Assembly (NCBI GenBank): GCA_001899855.1 | Contig: MKWR01000029.1 | Location: forward strand, 1 to 64,000 | DNA: 64,000 nt | Source of the DNA: Lysobacterales bacterium 63-13 | Lineage (GTDB): Bacteria > Pseudomonadota > Gammaproteobacteria > Xanthomonadales > Rhodanobacteraceae | Reading direction: 5' to 3' | In this document: piece by piece, positions 17,680 through 26,591 of the stretch | How the letters are laid out: every line of letters starts with the position of its first letter | How positions within the stretch are numbered: the stretch's first letter is position 1 | The notes under the pieces: generated by a model | What the model saw: the letters and a program-made list of their open reading frames with translations, nothing else | What the model was told of the DNA's origin: nothing | Databases searched by the model: none | Made by a program: the position numbers and the translations under genes

Positions 17680-18300
17680 ATGATGAATTCCGACTCCTTC
17701 AAATCTCGATCCAGGATGCCCGTGAAGCACGACGCGCGCGGAATCGCCAAGGTTGCGCTGACCGTGGTCGCGGCTTCGTTCCTGTTCGGTTTTGCCATGG
17801 TGCCGATCTATCGCATCGCCTGCGAGCATGTGCTCGGCATCAAGCTTTCCGGCGAGGCGGCCGATGCCAGTCGCGTGGCGTTGATGACGGTCGATGAATC
17901 GCGCACGGTGACGGTCGAGTTCGTGACCGGCGTCAACAGCAAGCTGCCGTGGGATTTCAAGGCCGAGAACGTGCGCGTCAGCGTGCATCCGGGCGCCTTG
18001 ACCGAAGTCTGGTTCGATGCAACCAACAACTCCACGGCGGCGATTGTTGGCAATGCCGTGCCGAGCGTGGCGCCAAACGAGGCGTCGCCGTACTTCAACA
18101 AGACCGAATGTTTCTGTTTCACCGAGCAGACGCTGCAGGCGGGTGAATCACGGCGCATGCCGGTGCGCTTCGTGGTCGATCCGCAGTTGCCGAAATCGAC
18201 CACCACCTTGACGCTTTCCTACACGTTCTACGCGAACGAACTGGCAACCAGGCAGTTGAGCCTGCTGTCGGCTCCGCTCGACGGCATCGCGAAGAACTGA
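17680..18300 (+). CDS. ctaG: Cytochrome c oxidase assembly protein CtaG/Cox11
   Basis: A 206-residue copper chaperone that delivers copper to CuB of subunit I. It has one N-terminal membrane anchor (about residues 22-45, IAKVALTVVAASFLFGFAM) with a periplasmic domain holding the copper-binding ECFCFTEQ motif. ATG 17680 is taken as the start, but ATG 17716 (MPVKHDARG) would also keep the whole family region, and no strong ribosome-binding site settles it. It lies 144 bases after coxA. That gap holds only very short frames (for example 17566-17664, 32 codons) and is unusually rich in T. Confidence 0.93.
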   Translation: MMNSDSFKSRSRMPVKHDARGIAKVALTVVAASFLFGFAMVPIYRIACEHVLGIKLSGEAADASRVALMTVDESRTVTVEFVTGVNSKLPWDFKAENVRVSVHPGALTEVWFDATNNSTAAIVGNAVPSVAPNEASPYFNKTECFCFTEQTLQAGESRRMPVRFVVDPQLPKSTTTLTLSYTFYANELATRQLSLLSAPLDGIAKN

Positions 18301-18331
18301 CCTACACCTTTGAGTCCGGGGTTCCAAGATC

Positions 18332-19204
18332 ATGGCGCAATCACACGATGCCTATTACGTCCCACACGGCAGCCACTGGCCGATTGTCGGGTCCATTGGC
18401 CTGTTCAGTACGGCCATCGGTGCCGCCAACTGGATGAACGGCAGCACCAGCTTGATGGCGGCGCCCCTCTTCTATCTTGGCCTGGTCATCATCGCCTTCA
18501 TGATGTTCGGCTGGTTCGGCACGGTCATCCGCGAGTCGGTCGCCGGCAACTACAACAAGCAGGTCGATGTTTCGTTCCGCATGGGCATGATGTGGTTCAT
18601 CTTCTCGGAGATCATGTTCTTCGGCGCATTTTTCGGTGCCCTGTTCTATGCGCGAATGTTCTCGGTGCCGTGGATCGGCGGCGAGGGCCACGGTGGACTG
18701 ACCAACTACTTCCTCTGGCAGGATTTCACGCCGAGCTGGCCGACCAATGGCCCTGGCAATATCGGCGGCACGTTTGAAACCATTCCGGCGTGGCATCTGC
18801 CGCTGGTCAACACCTTGCTGCTGCTGAGTTCCGGCGTGACGATCACCCTTGCCCATCACGCCCTGCGTGCCGGCTATCGCCGCGCATTGCTGGTCTGGCT
18901 TGGCGCCACGGTCATCCTCGGCGCGAGCTTCCTGTACTTCCAGGCCACCGAGTACCTGGAGGCCTACCAGCACCTCAATCTCACCCTCGGCAGCGGCATC
19001 TACGGTTCGACCTTCTTCATGCTGACCGGTTTCCACGGCGCGCATGTGACGCTCGGCACGATCATGCTGATCGTCATGTGGTTCCGCTGCGCCAAGGGTC
19101 ATTTCACCAGGAACGACCATTTCGGCTTTGAAGCGGTTGCCTGGTACTGGCACTTCGTCGACGTGGTCTGGCTGGGCCTGTTCGTGTTTGTGTACGTGCT
19201 TTGA
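18332..19204 (+). CDS. coxC: Cytochrome c oxidase subunit III
   Basis: A 290-residue membrane subunit with seven predicted helices, here with the long type seen in xanthomonads. Conserved features include FRMGMMWFIFSEIMFFGAFF, the acidic residue of the lipid/proton region, and FHGAHVTLGT and YWHFVDVVWLGLF near the end. It stabilises subunit I during turnover. It follows ctaG by 31 bases and is convergent with the next, reverse-strand gene. Confidence 0.96.
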   Translation: MAQSHDAYYVPHGSHWPIVGSIGLFSTAIGAANWMNGSTSLMAAPLFYLGLVIIAFMMFGWFGTVIRESVAGNYNKQVDVSFRMGMMWFIFSEIMFFGAFFGALFYARMFSVPWIGGEGHGGLTNYFLWQDFTPSWPTNGPGNIGGTFETIPAWHLPLVNTLLLLSSGVTITLAHHALRAGYRRALLVWLGATVILGASFLYFQATEYLEAYQHLNLTLGSGIYGSTFFMLTGFHGAHVTLGTIMLIVMWFRCAKGHFTRNDHFGFEAVAWYWHFVDVVWLGLFVFVYVL

Positions 19205-19305
19205 GTGCCGGAAATCGAGAACAGGGAATCGGGAATGGAAAAGACGGTGAGTGGCGAGGCTTTTGTCTTGCCTGTTCCCGATTCTCCATTCCCGTTTCCA
19301 GGACC
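19205..19305. repeat. Dispersed GGGAATCGGGAATGG-type repeat with stem-loop
   Basis: The gap between the convergent genes is filled by a repeat. GAATCGGGAA (19226-19235) pairs exactly with TTCCCGATTC (19275-19284); further CCATTCCCG and CCTGTTCCCG words occur in the right half. The stem could act as a two-way transcript end. A 15-base part (19219-19233) recurs inverted inside gspG at 51933-51947. Confidence 0.7.
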
Positions 19306-19509
19306 CTAAATGCCATGCGGCTGGATGTAGCCGGTCTGCATGCCGATGATGATCAGGACGATCAGCAGCACGGACAGGGCAATGCGTTTGGTCAGGGCCT
19401 TGACGGTGCGATCGCTGCCGTTCTTGTCGGTCATCATGTAGAACATGCCGGCACCGAGATTCCAGACGATGGCAATCAGGAAGACGACGATCAGGACCTT
19501 GCTGAGCAT
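19306..19509 (-). CDS. Small twin-transmembrane protein (DUF2909-like)
   Basis: A 67-residue protein with two hydrophobic helices (about residues 4-25, VLIVVFLIAIVWNLGAGMFY, and 42-60, IALSVLLIVLIIIG) joined by a charged loop (TDKNGSDRTVKALTKR). This matches the small twin-helix proteins that sit beside oxidase assembly genes in gammaproteobacteria. Its role is unknown; the location suggests a link with cytochrome oxidase assembly. It runs opposite to surf1 and coxC. Start ATG 19509 agrees with the family. Confidence 0.8.
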   Translation of the reverse strand: MLSKVLIVVFLIAIVWNLGAGMFYMMTDKNGSDRTVKALTKRIALSVLLIVLIIIGMQTGYIQPHGI

Positions 19510-19551
19510 AGTGATTTCCAATGGCGAGGCGAAACGCCCGCATACCGGTAA

Positions 19552-19557
19552 ATTATA
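19552..19557 (-). promoter_or_regulatory. Candidate -10 box for the twin-helix gene
   Basis: A perfect TATAAT on the reverse strand lies 43 bases before the ATG at 19509. No good -35 box was found upstream of it. It abuts the surf1 start on the other strand. Confidence 0.35.
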
Positions 19558-20301
19558 GTGCCTGTGCGGCAGCAACGACGCTGGCATCGGCCGGGTTGGC
19601 TGGCCATGCTTGCAACTGCCGCTGGCGTCGTGCTCTTTGCCTGGCTCGGCGTCTGGCAGCTGCATCGCGCGGCGGAAAAGGAAGCCCTGCTGGCAGCCTT
19701 CGCCGGCGCGCAGGCAAAGGTGCCGGTGACCCTTTCGCAAGCGCGGCGGATGCCGGCGGACGGCCACTACCCGCACGTGCGCCTGCATGGCCGCTACCGG
19801 GTGCAGCACGACTATGTGCTCGATGACCAGGTGCGTGACGGGCAGCAGGGTGTGATCGTATTCAGCCCGTTCATGCCCGACGATGGCGCGCTTGGCCTGC
19901 TCGTCAATCGCGGCTTCATCGCCAAGGACGAGTCGGCCAGGGTACCGGTCATTCCCGCTGCGCCGGCTGGTGAAGTCGAATTGACCGGGCTGTATGCGCC
20001 CACTCCCGGGATTGGGCTGCGGCTTGGCGGAAATGCGCTGCCGGGACAGGCAAACTGGCCGAAACTGGCCATTTACATCGACACGGACGAGATCGGCGAG
20101 GATCTCGGCCAGCGCATCGATTCACGCGTGATCCTGCTTGATGCCGAAGCCGGCTCGGGGTTCATGCGTGAATGGACGCCGCAGATCATCCCGCCCGAGC
20201 GGCACCTCGGCTATGCCGTGCAGTGGTTCGGATTCCTGCTCACGACCCTCGTCATCTTCATCGTGCTGCATTGGCGGCGCGACAACAAAGGTTCGCCATG
20301 A
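19558..20301 (+). CDS. SURF1-family cytochrome oxidase assembly protein
   Basis: A 247-residue inner-membrane protein that helps insert heme a into subunit I. It has the SURF1 topology: an N-terminal helix followed by FAWLGVWQLHRAAEKE, a periplasmic domain with VLLVNRGF-like sequence (LGLLVNRGFIAKDE), and a C-terminal helix ending HLGYAVQWFGFLLTTLVI. Both the RG(F/W) and the HxxYAxQW motifs are present. The start is GTG 19558, but the codons just after are poorly conserved and GTG 19564 is also possible. Its stop overlaps the next gene. Confidence 0.92.
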   Translation: MPVRQQRRWHRPGWLAMLATAAGVVLFAWLGVWQLHRAAEKEALLAAFAGAQAKVPVTLSQARRMPADGHYPHVRLHGRYRVQHDYVLDDQVRDGQQGVIVFSPFMPDDGALGLLVNRGFIAKDESARVPVIPAAPAGEVELTGLYAPTPGIGLRLGGNALPGQANWPKLAIYIDTDEIGEDLGQRIDSRVILLDAEAGSGFMREWTPQIIPPERHLGYAVQWFGFLLTTLVIFIVLHWRRDNKGSP

Positions 20302-20849
20302 TGCAATCGAGATACCGCAAGCGCCTGCAACTGCTGATGATCGGGGCGATTTTCGCGCTGCCGATCGCGCTTGCCGCGCTGCTCGCCAACAGTGGCTGGA
20401 TGCCGGGGACGAGGAGTTTCGGCGAGGGCATCGTTCCGCAACGCTCGGTCGAGAACATCGTTGTCGAACTTGCCGATGGCTCGCGCATCAACTGGCACGA
20501 TCCGGATTGGCGCTGGAGCCTGGTGGCAATCCCCGGAAGCCGCTGCGCCCAGGCCTGCATGGCCCAGCTCGACCTGCTGCACCGCGCCCGCGTCTCGCTC
20601 AACCAGAATTCCACTCGCGTGCGATTGCTTTATCTCGGCACGCCTCCGGTTGGCGCAGAAGCCGAGCAGATCATGCCGGCGTGGCAAGTCGGCACGGACA
20701 TCGCCAACGGCTTCGCCGGATGGGCTCCCGCTGTCGACGACGGCGTCGCCGTCGTCCTCGTCAAGCCGGATGGCATCGCCTTGACCTACTATGCCAATGG
20801 CTTCGATGCCAGCGGATTGCGCAAGGACCTGGCCAAGGTGACCAAGTGA
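20298..20849 (+). CDS. SCO/thioredoxin-like membrane protein with CxxxC motif, oxidase-associated
   Basis: A 183-residue protein with one N-terminal helix (about residues 10-30) and a periplasmic domain. The segment [18 protein letters not shown] holds a CxxxC pair placed as in SCO copper chaperones and related thioredoxin folds; later [14 protein letters not shown] resembles the last strands of that fold. A SCO-type histidine was not located with confidence. Its start overlaps surf1 (ATGATG at 20298, TGA of surf1 at 20299-20301), so the two are probably translationally coupled. In xanthomonads a gene of this kind is the usual partner between surf1 and ctaA/ctaB. Role in copper or thiol handling for CuA is inferred. 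Confidence 0.75.
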   Translation: MMQSRYRKRLQLLMIGAIFALPIALAALLANSGWMPGTRSFGEGIVPQRSVENIVVELADGSRINWHDPDWRWSLVAIPGSRCAQACMAQLDLLHRARVSLNQNSTRVRLLYLGTPPVGAEAEQIMPAWQVGTDIANGFAGWAPAVDDGVAVVLVKPDGIALTYYANGFDASGLRKDLAKVTK

Positions 20850-20955
20850 CCGGCTGCCTTCCGCACTGCGGCTCGGCCGCGCTCCCCGTGGCCTGACCTC
20901 GATTCAACCCGTCGCTGCCCCGAACCCGCCACACACTCCTGACTCCTGCGAACGC

Positions 20956-21861
20956 ATGTCCACGATTGCCCGCCAGTACTTCGAACTGACCAAGCCGCGC
21001 GTGGTCGCCCTGATTGTCTTCACCGCGATCATCGGCATGTTCCTGGCCGTGCCGGGCTGGCCACCCCTGCGCGAGTCTGTGGCCGGTTTTTTCGGCATCT
21101 GGCTGGCGGCGGCATCGGCGGCGGCGATCAACCATCTCATCGACCAGCGCATCGACCGCCTGATGGCACGTACCGCGCACCGGCCATTGCCGACCGGGTC
21201 GTTGACGTCGTTCCAGGTGCTCAGCTTCGCGATCATGCTTGGAACCCTGTCGATGGCGATGCTGGTCATCTTCGTCAACACCCTGACTGCAATACTGACG
21301 TTCGCCTCGTTGATCGGATACGCGATCGTCTATACCGCCTTCCTCAAGCGCGCGACCTCGCAGAACATCGTCATCGGCGGCGCGGCCGGCGCGGCTCCAC
21401 CCTTGCTCGGCTGGGTCGCAGTGACCGGCCAGGTGCATCCGTATGCGCTGCTCCTGTTCCTCATCATCTTCATCTGGACGCCGCCGCATTTCTGGGCGCT
21501 GGCGATTTTCCGCGTCGCCGACTATTCGCGTGCGCAGGTGCCGATGCTGCCGGTTACCCATGGCGTCACCTACACGCGCTGGCACGTGCTTGCCTACACG
21601 ATCCTGCTGGTGATCGTGACCATCCTGCCTTACCTCACCGGCATGAGTGGCCTGTTCTACCTTGGCGGCGCCTTGATGCTGGGCGCGGGATTCCTGTACT
21701 ACGCCATCCGCCTGCTCAACCCGCCGGACGATTTCTTCGCCATGAAGGTGTTCAATTATTCGATCATCTACCTGATGGCCTTGTTCGCCTTCCTGCTGAT
21801 CGATCACTACCTGCTGCCGGCAACGTCCACGGCAAGCAGCCTGATCTTCCGCCCCTCCTAG
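20956..21861 (+). CDS. ctaB: Protoheme IX farnesyltransferase (heme O synthase)
   Basis: A 301-residue UbiA-family prenyltransferase that adds a farnesyl group to heme B to form heme O. It has about nine membrane helices, opens [19 protein letters not shown] and carries the aspartate-rich motif [21 protein letters not shown] later [12 protein letters not shown] stretch is also typical. Heme A synthase (ctaA), which would convert heme O to heme A and usually lies just before ctaB in related genomes, is absent: only 106 bases separate ctaB from the SCO-like gene. The stop overlaps that of the following reverse-strand gene by four bases. Confidence 0.95.
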   Translation: MSTIARQYFELTKPRVVALIVFTAIIGMFLAVPGWPPLRESVAGFFGIWLAAASAAAINHLIDQRIDRLMARTAHRPLPTGSLTSFQVLSFAIMLGTLSMAMLVIFVNTLTAILTFASLIGYAIVYTAFLKRATSQNIVIGGAAGAAPPLLGWVAVTGQVHPYALLLFLIIFIWTPPHFWALAIFRVADYSRAQVPMLPVTHGVTYTRWHVLAYTILLVIVTILPYLTGMSGLFYLGGALMLGAGFLYYAIRLLNPPDDFFAMKVFNYSIIYLMALFAFLLIDHYLLPATSTASSLIFRPS

Positions 21862-22847
21862 GCAATCCTCGCCGGCACCGGCGCGCGCCGCGCATGGCGC
21901 TGGGCGATCACCGCGCAAGCCATCAGCTGGATCTGGTGATAGAGCAGCACCGGCAGCACGATCAGGCCGAGCGCCGGATTGCCGGCGAAGAGGATCTTCG
22001 CCATCGGCACGCCGCTGGCGAGGCTCTTCTTCGAGGCGCAGAAGACAATGGCGATTTCATCCTCGCGGTTGAAACCGAGGCGGCGGCTGAGCCAGGTGGT
22101 GCCGCCCAGGGCAATCGCCAGCATAGTCGCGGTGATGCCGAGCAGGGCAGCCAGCGCCGACAGCGGCAGCAATTGCCACAGGCCTTCGACAACCGAAGCG
22201 CTGAAGGCGATGTAGACCACAAGCAGGACGGTGCCGCGATCGGTGATTGCCAGCAGTTGGCGATGGCGTTCGACCCAGCAACCAAGCAGCGGCCGGGAGA
22301 GGTGGCCGGCAACGAACGGCAGGAACAGTTCAAGCACGATCTTCATGATCGCCGCGAGGTTGAGTGGCATGCCCCCATGCGTCGCCAGCAGGATGGAAAC
22401 CAGCAACGGCGTCAGGAAGACCCCGAGCAGGTTGGAGATCGATGCGCTGCAGACTGCCGCCGCCACGTTGCCGCGGGCAATCGAGGTGAAGGCGATCGAT
22501 GACTGCACCGTCGAGGGCAGGGCGCACAGGAAGAGGATGCCGATCACCAGTTCCGCGGTCAGCAAGCCGGCCGGCGCCAACGCCTGGATGCCAAGGCCGA
22601 GCAGCGGGAAAGCGACAAAGGTGCAGGCAAGAACCAGCAGATGCAGGCGCCAATGGGTCAGGCCGGCAATGATCGCCTCGCGCGAGAGGCGCGCGCCGTG
22701 CAGGAAGAAGAGCAGGGCGATGGCGGCGATCGAGATCCAGTCAAACACCACCGCCGCCTCGCCGCGACACGGCAGGAAAGCCGCCAAGGCGACGGTTGCA
22801 AGCAGGCTCAGGGTGGTGAAATCAAACAGGGCGGACAGACGTTGCAT
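21858..22847 (-). CDS. Bile acid:sodium symporter (SBF-like/YfeH type) family protein
   Basis: A 329-residue integral membrane protein with nine to ten helices. [19 protein letters not shown] near residue 45, [22 protein letters not shown] in the middle and [19 protein letters not shown] late in the protein match the YfeH/SBF-like branch of the bile acid:sodium symporter superfamily. The real substrate of this branch is poorly known and is unlikely to be bile acids. It is convergent with ctaB (shared stop region CTAG) and divergent from an MFS gene, with 150 bases between the starts. Confidence 0.85.
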   Translation of the reverse strand: MQRLSALFDFTTLSLLATVALAAFLPCRGEAAVVFDWISIAAIALLFFLHGARLSREAIIAGLTHWRLHLLVLACTFVAFPLLGLGIQALAPAGLLTAELVIGILFLCALPSTVQSSIAFTSIARGNVAAAVCSASISNLLGVFLTPLLVSILLATHGGMPLNLAAIMKIVLELFLPFVAGHLSRPLLGCWVERHRQLLAITDRGTVLLVVYIAFSASVVEGLWQLLPLSALAALLGITATMLAIALGGTTWLSRRLGFNREDEIAIVFCASKKSLASGVPMAKILFAGNPALGLIVLPVLLYHQIQLMACAVIAQRHARRAPVPARIA

Positions 22848-22997
22848 GCGGAATGCGGACCGGGAGCGCCACTGGACAGGGGCAATCGCGCATTTTGCCC
22901 GCTTCAGGTCCGCACTGCGCAGCGCGTGCCGTCGATCGCTGCGTCGATCCGCGAGTCGGTACTATATGCCGCTTCTCGCCGGGGAAATGTTTGCCCA

Positions 22998-24329
22998 ATG
23001 ACTGGATCCGCCAGCCGCGTCCTCAGTCGTCGTGACCTGCGCACGCTGATGCTTGCCGCCCTCGGCGGCGCATTGGAGTTCTACGACTTCATCATCTTCG
23101 TGTTCTTCACTGCGGTCATTGCCGAGTTGTTCTTTCCGCCCGACATGCCGGAATGGCTGCGCCAGGCACAGACCTTCGGCATCTTCGCGGCCGGTTACCT
23201 GGCGCGGCCACTCGGCGGCATCATCATGGCCCACTTCGGCGATCGCGCCGGACGCAAGCGCATGTTCATGCTCAGCGTCTTGCTGATGGCGGTGCCGACC
23301 CTGCTCATGGGCCTGTTGCCGACCCATGCCAGCATTGGTATCGCCGCACCGTTGCTGCTCTTGCTGCTGCGCGTCCTGCAGGGTGCGGCGGTGGGCGGCG
23401 AAGTGCCGGGTGCGTGGGTCTTCGTATCCGAGCACGTGCCGCCCTCACGCATCGGCCTTGCCTGCGGCACCCTGACCGCGGGCCTCACCCTCGGCATCCT
23501 GCTCGGATCACTCGTCGCCACGGCGGTCAACACGCGTTGGACGCCCGATGAGGTGCTGGCCTGGGCTTGGCGCGTGCCCTTCATCCTGGGTGGCCTGTTC
23601 GGAATGCTTGCGGTGTGGCTGCGTCGCTATCTCGATGAGACACCGGTTTTCGAGGAAATGCGCCGCCGCCGAGAACTGGTCAAGGGCCTGCCGCTGAAGG
23701 TCGTCCTGCAAGGACATTGGGGTGCGGTGATTCGAACCATGCTGATCACCTGGATGCTGACGGCCGGCATCGTCGTGGTCATCCTGATGACGCCGACCTT
23801 GGTGCAGAGGCTGTTCGCGATACCCGCGGCAACCGCAGCACAAGCCAGTTCGCTGGCGACATTTACCCTATGCTTTGGTTGCGTGCTCTACGGCATGGCA
23901 GTCGACCGCTTCGGCGTTCATCGTGTGCTTGTTGCAGGTGCGCTCGGACTTGCTGTGGCGACGGCGGCGCTTTATCGCACGCTGGATGTCGCACCTGAGC
24001 ATTTCACGCTCGCCTACGCGATCACGGGTTTTTTCGTCGGCGTGACCGGCGCGATTCCTAGCCTGATGGTGCATGCATTCCCACCGGCAATCCGTTTCTC
24101 CGGCATCTCGTTTGCCTACAATGTCGCCTATGCGATTCTGGGCGGACTCACGCCGGTCGTGGTCAGTCTGTGGATTGGCGCAGGCCAGGTGCACGCACCT
24201 GCTTACTATGTCGCGACAGCTTGCCTGGGCGGCATGGCGGCGGTGATCTGGTCCGCACATCGGCAGGCGAGTACCCGGGCGGATAGTTTCGCATTGAGGA
24301 GTGGTGCCAGAAATCCAACCGAGGTTTGA
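22998..24329 (+). CDS. MFS transporter of the metabolite:H+ symporter (MHS) type
   Basis: A 443-residue membrane protein with 12 helices. GALEFYDFIIFVFF at the start of helix 1, ARPLGGIIMAHFGDRAGRKR in loop 2-3 and LLRVLQGAAVGGEVPGAWVFVSEH in helix 4 are the signatures of the MHS/ProP-like group that takes up organic acids, betaine or proline. Substrate is not predictable. ATG 22998 is chosen; GGGGAAA lies ten bases upstream, and the open frame that extends back to 22641 crosses the divergent promoter region. A TACTAT box at 22960-22965 may be its -10 element. Confidence 0.88.
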   Translation: MTGSASRVLSRRDLRTLMLAALGGALEFYDFIIFVFFTAVIAELFFPPDMPEWLRQAQTFGIFAAGYLARPLGGIIMAHFGDRAGRKRMFMLSVLLMAVPTLLMGLLPTHASIGIAAPLLLLLLRVLQGAAVGGEVPGAWVFVSEHVPPSRIGLACGTLTAGLTLGILLGSLVATAVNTRWTPDEVLAWAWRVPFILGGLFGMLAVWLRRYLDETPVFEEMRRRRELVKGLPLKVVLQGHWGAVIRTMLITWMLTAGIVVVILMTPTLVQRLFAIPAATAAQASSLATFTLCFGCVLYGMAVDRFGVHRVLVAGALGLAVATAALYRTLDVAPEHFTLAYAITGFFVGVTGAIPSLMVHAFPPAIRFSGISFAYNVAYAILGGLTPVVVSLWIGAGQVHAPAYYVATACLGGMAAVIWSAHRQASTRADSFALRSGARNPTEV

Positions 24330-24384
24330 ATCCCAAAGCGAGCATCTGGGCCGTGACCTGTTCGATCAGCAAAAGGCCTGTTCA

Positions 24385-26559
24385 ATGCTTACAATTGGAT
24401 TTTCCCGTTTCGCTTTGATGGAGCCGCTCTTGAAATGGACTACGTATTGCTTCTTCGCGCAGCTGTTTCTTGCGCTGGCCATCCCGCTTTCAGCGGGTGC
24501 GGCAACGGAATCCGTTTGGGCGGACTATCCGGGCCTGAAAGCCCCCGGCCATGCCGGAATTGAGATCGGAGATTTTGACGGCAATGGAAAATCAGAGGCC
24601 GTCGTAACAACCTATTCCGGGCAGGGATTCGATTTCAATGGCTCGCAACTGGTTGCCACGCTCGCTTCGACAAGCGACGAGGGCATGAAGGTCAGAGCGG
24701 TTGCGATCCTGCCTTCCGAGCTGATCGGCCCAATGGTGAAGGCACCGCGGGATGGGCTCGCTGATCGACTGCTGGCGGTGACTACCAACAATGGCTCTGA
24801 CAACAAGATCGTCACGCTGGGTGGTGATCCGCTACGAATCCTGCGGACTATTGCAGCTCCGTTGATACGCAGAGTCATTGCTGTTGCCGATGTCGATGCT
24901 GACGGGCAGCTCGACATTGTTGCGATGACCTCTGCTTCGTCCTGGGGCAATTTCGATCCGGTCGTTCTCGACTATGAGACCGGAGCGGTCAAATGGGTGG
25001 GCTTGGGTGAGATCTCCGATATTGGCGTTGCCCAGTTGGACGATGATCCGGCTTTGGAAATGATCATGGCAGGCACGCCGGCCAGTGTGGTCGATGGGGC
25101 AAGTCACGCCACGGAATGGAGCTATCCCAGCGGCTTCTATTCCATGAAGATTCTGGTCGGTCAATTCCATGTAGATCCAGCCATCCGGGGGTTTGCAGTT
25201 GCTGGGTCGTCCTATGTTCAAATATTCAGGACTCACCCCTACTCCCCTACTTCTGAATTCCAGATTCCCTGGTCGGCCGTTGCCAAGGTTGTCAAATTGG
25301 GAGGTGCGGAAATTGACGAAATCGCAATCGGAAGTGGAGATGGAGTATCGATTCACGATCCGGTCACGGGTCAGCAATTGTTCGCTTCGCCAAACCCGAC
25401 ATTTGATGATGTGTCGGACCTTGCTGTCGGTGATATAGACGACGATGGTGCCAATGAACTGGTGTTTGCAGGTGGCTTGCGGAGCAGTGGGCCGGACCTG
25501 CTGAGAGCGGTCGATATTGGCAGCGGTCAGATTGATTACCATCAATTCGATGAGATCGGTCCCTACTCGGGACTCGTCGTCGACGATATTTCCGGGGATG
25601 GGGAACTCGAAACGGCATACATCACGGTCAAGTCGGGATCGCATTATGCGGGGCCGAACATTCGTATTCTCGATCACGCTACTGGCCGCCGGTTGAGGGA
25701 GCTAACGAACTTCGGCGGTTCATCCTTCTATTCGGGTTTCCAGTTGCTGTCCGCCCAAATAGATGCGGATCCGCAAAAAGAACTCATTTTTTCGGGCATC
25801 GACTTCAATAGCGGCGTAGTGAGCGTTATTGATGGTGCAACTCTTGAGTTGGAATGGCGTGTCGGAGGGAATGGCTCGTTGTTTGACGGAGTTCCTGTTT
25901 CTGCACCCGTTGCAATCGACGTGAACGGCGATGGCATACCCGAAGTTATCGTCAGCACCGTCGTGGCTTCGCTGGTCCGGATAGTGGTGCTCGATGGTCG
26001 CAATGGTGCGATTCTCTGGACTTCGGTCGGGCTGAGCGGCGGTATCCCGCGTCTGGCAACTTTCCAGACGAATACCGGGGAAGCCCGGATTGCTGTGTCA
26101 ACAGGATATGGGCTGTATGTGTTTGGCTTGAGTAGTCACTTGCTGGTTTCAAGTGCCAAGTCGGTGCGCCCAATCCTTGCGCTCACGCGATGGGAAGGGC
26201 CCGATGGCTGCCGATTGGGAGCGCTGGATGATGCGAACATGTTCACGATTCGTTCGTGTGCTGATTTGATATTCGATCGTCAGATACCGATGCCCGTCGG
26301 GACGACTTTCGTGCGACCGATCGACGCGCAGAACCATCAGTTCATTGCTGCCGACGGAGCACAACTTTTTGAAGTGGATTCGAGCGGAGACGCGATCGCG
26401 ATCGGTGGGGGCTGGGGCAATGGCCTGGCAGCATCAAACAGTGGTGTGGTCACGCTCGATCCCGATGGGCAACACGTCGATGTCGTATTGGGATCGGATA
26501 TCCAGGTCATGCGTAGTCGCATTGGTCTCAACAGGATTTTCGCGAACGGTTTTGACTAG
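24385..26559 (+). CDS. Exported FG-GAP/VCBS-type repeat protein with IFANGFD tail
   Basis: A 724-residue exported protein with a signal peptide (hydrophobic CFFAQLFLALAIPLSAGAA). Multiple calcium-loop motifs of the FG-GAP beta-propeller type are spread along it: DFDGNGKSEA, DVDADGQLDI, DIDDDGANEL, DISGDGELET and DVNGDGIPEV. It ends in RIFANGFD, similar to the xxFxNGFE/FxDGFE ends of many exported proteins in some Xanthomonadales. Function is unknown; such propellers often bind ligands or carbohydrates. ATG 24385 has AAGG nine bases upstream; the frame opens earlier, overlapping the MFS gene, and ATG 24418 is also possible. Base composition is lower in GC than its neighbours (48% in 25801-25860 against 73% in 26881-26940, counted by eye). 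Confidence 0.85.
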   Translation: MLTIGFSRFALMEPLLKWTTYCFFAQLFLALAIPLSAGAATESVWADYPGLKAPGHAGIEIGDFDGNGKSEAVVTTYSGQGFDFNGSQLVATLASTSDEGMKVRAVAILPSELIGPMVKAPRDGLADRLLAVTTNNGSDNKIVTLGGDPLRILRTIAAPLIRRVIAVADVDADGQLDIVAMTSASSWGNFDPVVLDYETGAVKWVGLGEISDIGVAQLDDDPALEMIMAGTPASVVDGASHATEWSYPSGFYSMKILVGQFHVDPAIRGFAVAGSSYVQIFRTHPYSPTSEFQIPWSAVAKVVKLGGAEIDEIAIGSGDGVSIHDPVTGQQLFASPNPTFDDVSDLAVGDIDDDGANELVFAGGLRSSGPDLLRAVDIGSGQIDYHQFDEIGPYSGLVVDDISGDGELETAYITVKSGSHYAGPNIRILDHATGRRLRELTNFGGSSFYSGFQLLSAQIDADPQKELIFSGIDFNSGVVSVIDGATLELEWRVGGNGSLFDGVPVSAPVAIDVNGDGIPEVIVSTVVASLVRIVVLDGRNGAILWTSVGLSGGIPRLATFQTNTGEARIAVSTGYGLYVFGLSSHLLVSSAKSVRPILALTRWEGPDGCRLGALDDANMFTIRSCADLIFDRQIPMPVGTTFVRPIDAQNHQFIAADGAQLFEVDSSGDAIAIGGGWGNGLAASNSGVVTLDPDGQHVDVVLGSDIQVMRSRIGLNRIFANGFD

Positions 26560-26591
26560 CAGTTCCGTGCAACCCATCTGCGGATTTGAGA

